Below are positions 1 through 8,808 of a stretch of 24,143 bases of DNA, piece after piece; within the stretch, counting starts at the first letter, position 1, and each line of letters opens with the position of its first letter. A program made the translations under genes and the position numbers. The notes under the pieces were generated by a model. That model was given only the letters and a program-made list of their open reading frames with translations, made no database searches and was not told the origin of the DNA. Source of the stretch: Zygnema cylindricum (Eukaryota; Streptophyta; Zygnematophyceae; Zygnematales; Zygnemataceae); NCBI GenBank assembly GCA_037447655.1, contig JBBHKE010001549.1, forward strand, positions 64,001-88,143. The letters are read 5' to 3'.

Positions 1-155
1 GCTATAATATGGGAATGTGTTTCCAAATTAGTGTTAGGTGTACGAATTAGCCTTAATTTTTGTTGGCGTTAGGCCCTTGAACCCAAAATAGAGTAAATAA
101 TACTAATTGTTTCTTTACACTAATTATTTCTTAACTCTCATAGCGATTCACGGTG
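1..155. mobile_element. Partial copy of a TA-flanked MITE
   Basis: The right end (about 140-155) resembles the right end of the MITE at 9677-10165: an A/T-rich stretch, then a GCGATTCACGGTG end followed by TA at 156-157. The body shares the AATAGAGTAAAT and CTAATT motifs with that element. The left end is not visible, so the copy is either cut by the window edge or truncated. It has no coding capacity. It would lie in a downstream intron of, or beyond, the OXA-type gene. Confidence 0.45.
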
Positions 156-164
156 TACTTCACT

Positions 165-415
165 GAATCAGGAATATTGTGAATTAAGGAATTTAAACAC
201 GCCAAACCAAAATTACCCTTCCAAATTTTAAACAGAAAGAATACTTTAGCGAATCGAGAACATTTTGTAAGGAGTTTAAACACACTGAACATAGTGTTGC
301 CAATTTTAGAAAAAGAAATACTTCAGCAAATAAGGAATATTATTGCTAATAAAGAATTAAAACATACCAGAAATAGTGTTTGAAATTTAGGAGAAAAATG
401 TGGACTGGCTCTGAA
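165..415. repeat. Degenerate tandem repeat, about 80-bp unit
   Basis: Three diverged units can be followed. Each has a GGAATATT-like start, a TTTAAACACAC-like or TTAAAACATAC-like middle, a stretch like ATAGTGTTGCCAATTTTAG, and an AGAAATACTT-like end. The copies differ by many substitutions and small indels, so the array is old. Confidence 0.5.
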
Positions 416-488
416 GGAGACCTACTGCAACCCCACCCCCCAAAACACCTTTAGTCCCCTTCAAGTCACTTTTTTGTCCATAAAATTC

Positions 489-785
489 AAGGCAACTCAA
501 GTTAAATTCAAGTCAACTCAGATCAACCCAAGCCAAAGCACGCCAACTCAATTCAACTCAAGTCAACCCAAGCCAACACAAGTCAACACAAGTCAGGTCA
601 ACTCGACTCAAGTCAGCTAAAGGAAACTCAATTCAACTCAATTCAACTCAAGTCAGCGCAAGCCAACGAAAGCCAACTCAACTCGACTCAAGTCAACTCA
701 GGTCAACCCAAGTCAACCACAGTCAAACTCAAGTCAACTCTAGTCAACTAAAGTAAACTCAATTCAAGTCAAGTCAACTGAGGTC
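489..785. repeat. Decamer minisatellite, AAGTCAACTC type
   Basis: About 300 bases of short imperfect units near AAGTCAACTC, with variants AAGCCAAC, AGGTCAAC and ATTCAACTC. Read on the minus strand, which is the sense strand of the neighbouring insertase gene, each unit carries TTGACT, the core of a WRKY W-box. The block lies downstream of insertase exon 5, probably in its next intron. Confidence 0.75.
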
Positions 786-861
786 TCATCAATAAAAGTA
801 ATCTTTTGCAGAATTTTGAACACAGAATAACAGAAGAATCACCAATAGTGGAAAGGGTAGG

Positions 862-975
862 GTGAAGAGGAAGGGGGGGGAAGAAGGGAGGTAGCCAGGA
901 GAGAGAGAGAGAGAAGGGGGGAAAGAGAGAGGGATGAGAGGGAGGGAGTGAAGGGGAGAGGGAAGAGCGGAAGGA
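862..975. repeat. Polypurine (GA-rich) tract
   Basis: A G/A-only stretch of mixed AGAG, GGGA and GAAG units on the plus strand. It is intronic to the minus-strand insertase gene, where it is read as polypyrimidine about 50 bases past the donor at 1021. Confidence 0.7.
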
Positions 976-1021
976 AGGAAACTAAGAATTTTGCACATAT
1001 AATTCTTTACTACCCATATAC

Positions 1022-4000
1022 CTGGATAGTTGCTAAGTAAGTTGCCCCAATTAAAGCGGGAAAAATAAAACCCAAAACCCCAACTCCGGGCTCCGTGAGA
1101 TTAGTGAACCACAGAGCTCCTCCCTGTAATCAGACGAAAACATTTTCAGGGGGGGGGGAGAGAGGGGATAGATCGACAAAAGAGTCTACATCAGTACAGT
1201 GCTCACCACCAATATTACTGTAGCATTTGTTTATGTTAAATTTGAGACAATTTTAGAATTTTCATACCGAGGACAATCCACACTAAAATCGATACAAGCT
1301 CCCGACATTGATCGCTTTCCGAAAAGGAATTGATTAAAACATCCCTTGAACCACACTAATTTTGGCAAAAGTTTTTAAAAATCTGCTCTCTTTTTGTCCC
1401 TTCCCATGGTATATTTCAGTTTCAACGAGTTATCACTCAAAAATCACACTAGGAGACTGAAAATCGAAACCACGTTTTAAAAAAATCTTGACTTTAACAA
1501 ACATAAGAAAGCTAAAATGAAAATGAAAACTATATTTTATGAAAAATTTGAGAAAAACGTAAAATTCTCACCGTCTCAAAACCGGGATGCCCTGAAAGTG
1601 CCATTCGTCGCAAAGATGTTAACCAGGTGATAAACAAAGGGATCTGTAAAAAAAATAAGAACAACCAAAAGAATAACAAAAAAAAGACATCCAATGTAAT
1701 CTCATAACATTGGTTTTTTCTTCTCCTAGTTAACAGCCTTTTACTGTTACAATATATTCTTATTATTATTGCTTTCTTTTCAGGTGGAAAATGCTCCTTA
1801 AGAGGTAACATAGCCCCTCTTATCACATATCTAGGAAAGCATATCACATGTAACATATCAAATATAGTTTAGGTCACCGGTATTAGTGTGATTTTTGTCA
1901 ACAGCTGATTATAAAGGTAATCCACAGAAATGTCGGAATAATTCTCCCAAACCAAGTCTTCATGTTTATGACAAACAAGTTGAATTAAATCGCTTTAAAA
2001 CCCTTTAACTAACTCGGTTTGAAAATGATGTGGACCACACTATCGATGGTAAACTACTTCCTGACATGTCGAGATTCGATCGAGACCCAAAAATATAAAT
2101 GACTGCATTGTCCACCATAGCTAGTAGGACCACAATACTTTTTGAAAATTATGTCCATTTAATAAATTTTCAGGCTTAACAAACAATTATGTCACACATA
2201 AATAAATACGAGTAAATGAAATTTGTACTGAATCCTAAGCAATCACACCTACAATAGAGTGGATTAGCATAGCTCATGCAAATAGATTTGCCAACAAAAT
2301 CCACTCTAATAACAGGGAGCAATGTTATAATGATAATGTGACAGCCTTTTTAGATTTAAATTTTGGGGCTATATCAGTTTTTGTTACCTGCAGTAAAGGC
2401 AAGGCTACCAGCCATCCTAAACTTGGAGCTCCAAGTTCTTTACTTTTTTGAGAATATATTCTCCATGCTTCCCTCATAGTTTGTCCAGATCCCCAAATAG
2501 GGAAAGGAGGGGGCACTGTACAAGCTCCAAGACAAGTTTCGAGTGAGATCATTTGACATAAAAACCATAAACATATTTACAACATCCACTGTTAGTAGTT
2601 TATTGAAAGTACTTTTTCTCATGATAGAATTTTAAAATTTTCAATCGTGACATCAGGATACAAAAGTGAGCCAGTTACCTTTTGATTCTGATGTCAGAAT
2701 TGAATATCAGAAAACTCTTTGATGAGAAAAAGTAACACGAGTGCCTGAAAATTGTCTAACACTGATAGCCTTCGGTAGTATAGATTTGCGATATTGACTC
2801 TGTAACACAAATTAAAACAATGAAATGGAATAATAACCCAGAATTGCGAGCATCCCAGGTGAATTTGGATTTTTCTTCTTTTGATTCTGATGGCTTTAGA
2901 TGGATCAAGTTATAACCCATGGTTTTTATTCAATGTGATGGTGCTGCCTGAAAAAAAAAGTACGAAGTCCAAACCAAGCTCATGCTTAAGCTCAAGGTCT
3001 TCACCATGTTTAAACGAGGGACAGGGTACAGATATACGAGCGGAGAGAAAAAAAGGAAGAGAGAGAGAGAGAAAGAGAGAGGGAGAGAGAGGGAGAGGGA
3101 GAGAGAGAGAGGAAGAGGGAGGGAAAGAGAGGGCGAGGAAGTGGGAGAGAGGGAGGAGGGAGGGAAGGAGGGAGGGAGGGAGGGAGAGAGAAAGAGAGAG
3201 AGAGGGGAGAGGGGGAGAGGGGGGAGGGGGAGGGGGAGGGGGAGGGGGAGGGGGAGGGGGAGGGGGAGGGGGAGGGGGAGGGGGAGGGGGAGGGGGAGGG
3301 GGAGGGGGAGGGGGAGGGGGAGGGGGAGGGAGAGGGGAGGGAGAAGGAGAGGGGGAGGGAGAGGGGGAGGGGGAGGGGGAGAGGAGAGGGAGAGGGAGAG
3401 GGAGAGGGAGAGGGAGAGGGAGAGGGAGAGGGACTGGGACTTACAACTTGGCCCAAGACGTGCCAGTTCTGCGCTTTTCTTGACTTGTTTTAGAGTGAGA
3501 GGCAAGAGGAGGCAGCGAACTGCCAGCGTGGCACCCATGAGAGTGAGCCACCTGGCAAACCCAGAAGCTCCTCAATCAAACCAAGACCAAACTAAGAATA
3601 AACTGAAACTAAACTGAGACCAAATAGAGACCTTTCTCACTCTTCTGCTTACAGCAACTACAATTGCATACATTGACATGTACTAACAAGTATCATATAC
3701 ATTTGCAAAAATCTAGCTAGATAGAGACACAAAGGAGACAAAAAGCAAGCAGAAATAGAATTCCTGAGGTGAATGTACTTACCCACTCACCACATAAGTT
3801 CTTCTTTTCGATTACAAAGTTCTTAGGTTGTGGTTAAAAACTAACTGTTTAGGTTAAAAAGGCTTTCATATCTTACCATGGTGCGCCTGAAACTCCTTGT
3901 ATCCAGTCAAGGCCACTTGCAACTGATAACTGAACCGTATCAATGGTATTCCACAGAGATTCTAACCCTAAAAATCCTTTTTGGTTATCAACCCCTTCTG

Positions 4001-4454
4001 ATTTTTCGGAACCTTTCAAGTTCTCCGATTCTAAAAGCTCTGAACCCTCACAGCTGACGTCAGATTGTAACAAATATCCTGAGAAAGCAAAAAGGCTTGT
4101 GGAGGCTGCCAGTAGCAAAAAGTTATTTTTTCTAGTTTTGGTTCCATGTGACTGTTCAACGGTGTTCAGTTTTAGGGTTTCATCTACCGTTTCATTATCT
4201 CCAAGGTTAAAAACAGGTGCATCCAGAACTGTGACATTTTGTCCCCAAGGCTGCCAAGATGAGATGGAGACAGAGTTAGTCCAAAGGTGAGAAGAAGAAA
4301 AAGTAGGGTTTTGGAATGGTTTATGGAGGTTGATAGAATTTCGAAAGAAGCCATGGCTGTTTCTAGAGATGTAATGACATGCAGGAAAACCTCCGTGGTC
4401 AAGGAAATAATAAAGACGTGACAATGGAGCTCGAGAAAACGGATTGGACCTCAT
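1022..4454 (-). CDS. OXA2: Mitochondrial Oxa1/YidC/Alb3-type membrane insertase (OXA2/COX18-like), 5' part, five exons
   Basis: Membrane insertase expected in the mitochondrial inner membrane, helping insert respiratory-complex subunits. Exons on the minus strand are 4454-3877, 3551-3445, 2515-2388, 1643-1572 and 1123-1022. They join in frame to 329 codons, all with GT-AG borders. Exon 1 starts at the first ATG after an in-frame TGA (4494-4496). It gives an Arg/Ser-rich transit-like N-terminus ([17 protein letters not shown]) and a hydrophobic segment near residues 112-128. Exon 2 follows with [20 protein letters not shown], the family's first core helix, including the groove arginine (R205). 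Exon 3 has [10 protein letters not shown] and [11 protein letters not shown]. Exon 4 has [13 protein letters not shown]. Exon 5 has [12 protein letters not shown] and ends in a helix. The last core helices and any C-terminal TPR domain lie past the left edge. Plant OXA2 is the best fit; plain COX18 is the alternative. Confidence 0.9.
2516..3444 (-). other. Insertase intron 2, carrying a long polypurine:polypyrimidine array
   Basis: The donor is GTAAGT (from 3444) and the acceptor TTGTACAG (to 2516). A split Leu codon (T|TG) joins ARLGPS to PPPFP, which confirms the splice. The GA/GGGGGA array at 3053-3432 begins about 12 bases past the donor. The rest (2517-3050) is AT-rich with nothing recognised. 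Confidence 0.85.
3053..3432. repeat. Compound microsatellite: GA, GGGGGA (about 20 copies), GGGAGA
   Basis: A 380-base G/A-only block on the plus strand. The centre (about 3210-3335) is near-perfect GGGGGA and the right end (about 3385-3432) is GGGAGA. The G-strand could form stacked G-quadruplexes. The insertase transcript would carry the C-rich complement. Confidence 0.95.
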
Positions 4455-4560
4455 GGAATTCGTATAAGAAGAAAACAAAAGCAAAACAGACAATCATGTG
4501 TTATTTCCAAATACGCATAGGTATGCAGGAGGAAGAGCGGGAGTCACAGGAGCGGCGGTG

Positions 4561-4563
4561 GGA

Positions 4564-4613
<50 letters not shown>

Positions 4614-4626
4614 AGAGAGAGAGAGC
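4561..4626. repeat. GA microsatellite upstream of the insertase gene
   Basis: About 20 uninterrupted GA units with GGGAGA and GCGAGA edges. On the minus strand it reads as a CT tract about 110-170 bases before the insertase start codon, the kind of pyrimidine patch often found in plant core promoters and 5' leaders. Confidence 0.85.
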
Positions 4627-4644
4627 GCGCTAGAGCAAACATGA

Positions 4645-4695
4645 TGCATGTCCATACATGCAAAATGAAACGTTATGCCATCATGCATGTGCATG
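4645..4695. promoter_or_regulatory. Cluster of RY elements (CATGCA/TGCATG)
   Basis: TGCATG at 4645-4650 and 4690-4695, CATGCA at 4657-4662, and the palindrome CATGCATG at 4682-4689. RY motifs are bound by B3-domain factors of the ABI3/FUS3 type. The cluster lies about 190-240 bases upstream of the insertase start. No function is shown. Confidence 0.4.
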
Positions 4696-4835
4696 AACCA
4701 TTTTCGTGAGTAATGCAGCGGATGCTCGGTTTCACATTATGAGGCCGGGCGCCACGTAGGTTAGAACTAGGATGCTGAAAATGTACAAAAGAATCGTCGA
4801 ATGCAAAGTCTGAACGTAATATCTGGAGTAGCGCA

Positions 4836-5033
4836 AAATTTGCACGGACGGACGAAACTTAAGATTTGTAAAAGCGTACGCAAATATCAGATTTATTGTA
4901 TAGAAATTTGTACGGACGGACGAAACTTAAGATTTGTAAAAGCGTACGCAAATATCAGATTATTTTTATAGAAATTTGTACGGACGGACGAAACTTAAGA
5001 TTTGTAAAAGCGTACGCAAATATCAGATTATTT
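4836..5033. repeat. 68-bp tandem repeat, left part of array
   Basis: Units start at AAATTTG at 4836, 4904 and 4972, so the period is exactly 68. Each contains ACGGACGGACGAAAC, a CTTAAG palindrome and GCGTACGC inside a near-palindrome (TTTG...CAAA). The third unit is cut at 5033 by the hAT element. A further unit stands on the far side at 7767. Confidence 0.93.
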
Positions 5034-5160
5034 CATAGAGGTACCAAGCGTTTTAAACGCACGCATGAAACGTCGAAAACATTTAATACAAAGTGAATAT
5101 AATACGACAACAGAATCGAAACGAAACTATATTAGCGACGATCCTGCCTCGTCGCTACTA

Positions 5161-5208
5161 TAGTGAACCAGCAACCAGCGACCAGCGTGTCTCGTCGCTG
5201 GTTCACTA
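5161..5208. repeat. Subterminal inverted repeat in the hAT left end
   Basis: TAGTGAACCAGC (5161-5172) pairs perfectly with GCTGGTTCACTA (5197-5208) across a 24-base loop. Around it (5134-5275) AGCGACG/CGTCGCT motifs recur in both orientations. Such subterminal repeats are typical transposase-binding sites in hAT elements, and that role is inferred here. Confidence 0.7.
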
Positions 5209-5507
5209 CAGTACTGTAGCCAGCGCCGATGTAGCGCCCAGCACCCTCCCCGAGCTGCGCCAGCGCTAAATCAGCGACGTTGCCGACGCTTGGCCCTATA
5301 ACAACTGGTTAACACTAAATGATGACAAATTCACAATTAAAGCAAATAATGGCCATGTCACAACATTTAAACATTAAATAATGAAAATGCACAATTGAAT
5401 CGAAAGAAAGCCAATTTTAAAATCAAGTGAGGGAAATGGTTCATTTTACACATAAAAATAGGCTAAAATCATTAACGGCCGTGAATACAACTATCTACTT
5501 GATCTCT

Positions 5508-7461
5508 CTATTCCGAATTTCGGTCATCCATATCTTCATCAAAATCCTCTTCCACTACCTCCCCTTCCTCTTCTTCCCATGATACCATAGCCTCCTCATA
5601 GGTGAGATCTCTAGTCTTGTGTGCTAATCTGAGATTGCTAAAGACCCACACCAAGTCATTAGCCCTCTTAGCTGTCAGCCTATTCCGTTTTTTAGAGTGA
5701 ATATGGTCATAGGTTGACCAATTCCTCTCACATGAGCTGGCAACTGAGCATTGGGAAAGGACCCTAATTGCTACTTTCTGCAAGATAGGGGTAACGGCCC
5801 CAAATTGTTGCCACCACTTCCACCCTGGCATCTTCTTAGCACAAGCTTTTGTGACGTCCCTCCCAAAAACACCCTCAAAACCCCTATACTTAGTCAGCTC
5901 ATTGTAGGCTTCGGCTTGTTCATCCACATTCGGTACCAATCTATCAAGAATAGTTTGGAAGCCTTCCATGACTTTCGCGTTTGAATGTTGTCCGTAAGCA
6001 GCACTCTGGTATTCAGGATCGAGCACATAGCCGGCTGCATACATGGGGCTGTGTGCCATCCCCCATCTCGCCAACCACGATGTCTTTAGCTCCTCCAAAA
6101 TGTGCACTCCTCCATGATTTCTCACTCCTCCATTGCTGGAAATATTATGTAAATATTGGCCAATCATGTAAAAACCATAATAAACTTTCCCCACATTTGG
6201 GGCCCCTTTGTCACAATCCCTCATTAGACGCACTACTGGCTCTGAAACTGCCACAGCCTCCTTCACTCTCATCCAAAACTCCGAGCTTAAAATGTGCCCC
6301 TTAATCTTGGACCCTTCGGACTTGTAAGAAGCTTTGCCCACCCACTGCTTGTAGTCATCATCAAACATTAAGGCCTCCAGGCTGTCTTACACCTCTAGAA
6401 ACCTATGGAGCATGATAAAATTTGTCGCAAACCTGGTCTCTCCAGGTTTCAAAAGCTTGAGTGTAGAGAGCTTGTTGAATATGGAAGCACTCATACTATG
6501 GTTTGTGATAAATTTTAAAATCTCCTTGGCCTCTCGAACAGGTGTTGAGATAAAAGCCAACTTGCCCCAATCCTCCAACATGAGGTCCAAAACGTGGGCT
6601 GAGCATGGAGTCCACGTGATGGAGGGGTACTTATTCATGAGCAACAAGGCTGCTGCCTTGTTTACGGGGGCAGAATCAGTCACAACCTGCACCACATGCT
6701 CTACACCTATTGCAAGAACTCCCTTCTCCAACACGTTAAAAACATATTCGGCATCCTTATACTCCCCACTAGTGTCAACCGCCGTGAGAAACATGTCACC
6801 CCTGGGGGGTGACAGCCAAAATATTAAGAAGAGGCTTTTGATCTATGGCTGTCCAACCGTCGGATGTGATGGAGGCACCTGTGACTTTTATCATCTCCAT
6901 GTAGCTCTCGAAATCCTTATTCACCGCCGTCTTAGACTCAGATAGGAGACGAGTTCTCATGTCCTTGCGAGACGGTAGTTTGTAAGACTCTCCAATCTCT
7001 TTAGTCTGCTTCACTGCGGCCTTGAAGTAGGGATCATTAAGTAGACTGAATGGTAAGCCATTTGCATAGAATGCCTTTGCCCATGCGGCATCTACCTCCT
7101 TCTGATTATGGCGATTGAAAGCATTACTAATTTTCATCTGCACTCGTTGTACCTTATTGCTTTGGATAGACCCAAGACTTCCAGTGAGTTCATCTAAAGC
7201 GGATAGGGTACGCTTTTGAGATCCATGAAAAGCTTTGTCTGTTTCCACTTCATTAAACTGTGCCTTCACCTCTTCTGGACATAAGTTGCAAGGCCTAATA
7301 CCTCCATGCCTCACATTTCCAATAAGGTGGTTTCTAATTCTAGTCGCCTGTGCATTATATTCAAAGTTACAGTAAACACAAATGCACAGTTTATTGTCCC
7401 CAAGTAGCCCACCCTTTGGGGCCTTTACATGCTCCCACTCTGGTCCTCGAGGCCTAGGCAT
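5508..7461 (-). pseudogene. hAT transposase (BED finger, DUF659, hAT dimerisation), one frameshift and one stop
   Basis: The likely start is ATG at 7461. Visible in order: a BED-type zinc finger (residues about 5-60, C28-x2-C31 and nearby His); DUF659 with SDGWTA (first catalytic Asp); after the frameshift, VVTDSAP (second Asp) and the CxxH block WTPCSAHVLDL; then the C-terminal dimerisation region with SSCERNWSTYDHIHSKKRN (catalytic Glu). The tail is very acidic. Two lesions are seen. In the C-run at about 6797-6802 the frame shifts by one base and runs into TGA. At 6387-6389 there is an in-frame TAA. The rest is well preserved, so inactivation is recent. No introns are needed. Confidence 0.95.
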
Positions 7462-7575
7462 GGTTGCAGGTGGCGAGGTTCGTGAAGATGTTTGTGGAGG
7501 CTTTAATGGGGGCTTCAATGGTGGGATTTAATGGCAGCTTCTTTTTAATGAAGAAACCTCCAAATCTGGTTCAAA

Positions 7576-7610
7576 TTTCGCGCGCGAAAATGAAATGATT
7601 TCGCGCGCGT
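7576..7610. repeat. CG-rich palindromes in the hAT right subterminal region
   Basis: TTTCGCGCGCGAAA (7576-7589) is a perfect palindrome, and a close copy follows at 7599-7610. They sit about 115 bases upstream of the transposase start, and CCGTAC motifs follow to the element end. Possible transposase-binding or methylation-sensitive promoter sites. Confidence 0.65.
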
Positions 7611-7766
7611 CTCTTTTGTGAAAATTCCGTACATTTTTTCCGTACATTAAATCCGTACACGAAAGCTACGAATTTTACGAAATTTTCAAAAATTGAAAAA
7701 ATTAACGCATTTTCGTAAAAAAATGAAAATCCGTACGTTTGGTACCTCTATGGATTTATTGTATAG

Positions 7767-7824
7767 AAATTTGTACGGACGGACGAAACTTAAGATTTGT
7801 AAAAGCGTACGCAAATATGAGATT
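7767..7824. repeat. 68-bp tandem repeat, right part beyond the hAT element
   Basis: After GATTTATT and GTATAG, the unit AAATTTGTACGGACGGACG resumes exactly as in the left array and ends near 7824. This shows the transposon went into an existing array. Confidence 0.9.
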
Positions 7825-8808
7825 TGTACAGCATGGTCACCGGATGGCAAAATGAGCGTTAAAGGAGATCCTCCGTCAAAGATTTTATCGCGGCTTTCGC
7901 TAGACTCGCATCCACCCTGGCAGAAGGTACATGGCCTATACGACGTGTACGCACGTGATCGCGCGATGTTTTAGCACTTCCCTACGTGGACAAATTTTAC
8001 ACGTTCAGTGTTTGGGTACTGTCCTCTTTTGAGGTCATTAGCCACAAACTTAAGGGTTCGAGCGATGTCTAACGGATTCTAAAAAGCAGAACATGCGACG
8101 GTCAAAGGCTGACGCCCATAATCTTGGAGAATCCAACAACAGTCATGATACCGAGCAAAATTTATTTGTATCCGATTCAATGTTGCAATTTATGACATAT
8201 ATTCCTAAAAAGCACTCCCATTTTTTAACGTTTATACTTTTGGGTGAAGGTATGGTGGATCATTCAAAAAGTGAGGTGAAACTGGAAAGAATGCTATTCA
8301 ACAAAGTTAACAACATTTTTCATAATGTGAAAACTATTTATTTATTCGATTCAATTTATACATGCTATAATAGCATCGTATTGTTTCCTTCAGACACGGT
8401 TCAAATCGGTCATACCATTTTTAAAGTGCATAATAACCTCATCAGCATAATTCTTTGGGCAAACCATTCCTAACCCATAATGGATAGATAGAATGCATAT
8501 TAAACAAAAAGAACAAAAAAAAACAAAAGAACAAAAGAACAAAAAAGAAAACGGGGAAATCAAAAAAAGAACAAAAATTGGATGATGCTGCCTTAAATTC
8601 AAAATTTATGCAAAAAATATTTTCACAACTTAAATCATAATCAATCTGGCAGCGCGTGAAAAAATAAAAAAAGTCAGTTTTTTTTTTTGGAAATAAATCA
8701 CTTTCCAAAGCAATTTGACCTCCTTATGTAAATCCAAATTAAAGCTCAGAAGTTAAAAAAAAAAACCATTAATCCATAAAAGTCACATGAGAAGGACATG
8801 ACTTTATC
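7825..8808. other. Intergenic stretch with no recognised gene
   Basis: Between the 68-bp array and the 3' end of the methyltransferase-like gene. It holds an A-rich tract of AAAAGAAC units (8505-8575) and a 126-codon plus-strand frame (8093-8473) with no recognised domain and poor coding character. Confidence 0.6.

Larger units (their letters stand above)
5034..7752 (-). mobile_element. hAT transposon, full length with terminal inverted repeats
   Basis: The element is 2719 bp. Its ends are inverted repeats matching at 17 of 18 positions: CATAGAGGTACCAAGCGT at the left and the complement of CATAGAGGTACCAAACGT at the right. Flanking 8-mers are GATTATTT (5026-5033) and GATTTATT (7753-7760), equal in length to a hAT target duplication but differing at two positions. 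Both 8-mers also occur as variants in the 68-bp array that was the target. The transposase is on the minus strand. Subterminal regions hold a hairpin (left) and CG-rich palindromes with repeated CCGTAC motifs (right). The transposase is damaged, so the copy cannot be autonomous as read. Confidence 0.93.

Noticed and set aside
368-421. Possible next insertase exon (GTAG acceptor, GTATGT donor, 18 codons opening VSFRAS)
   Set aside because: Phase fits and the first residues are tolerable, but it lies inside the about 80-bp tandem repeat and the rest does not resemble the family.
2881-3617. Open frames of about 150-210 codons on both strands through the GA array
   Set aside because: They are the six-base repeat read as Arg/Gly/Glu or Pro/Leu/Ser. 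They also overlap a confirmed intron and exon 2 of the insertase gene.
7693-7974. 93-codon plus-strand frame across the hAT end and the 68-bp unit
   Set aside because: It crosses a transposon border and changes frame with each 68-bp unit elsewhere, so it is not a conserved gene.
8093-8473. 126-codon plus-strand frame
   Set aside because: No recognised domain, AT-driven composition, no splice partners or neighbours that support it.
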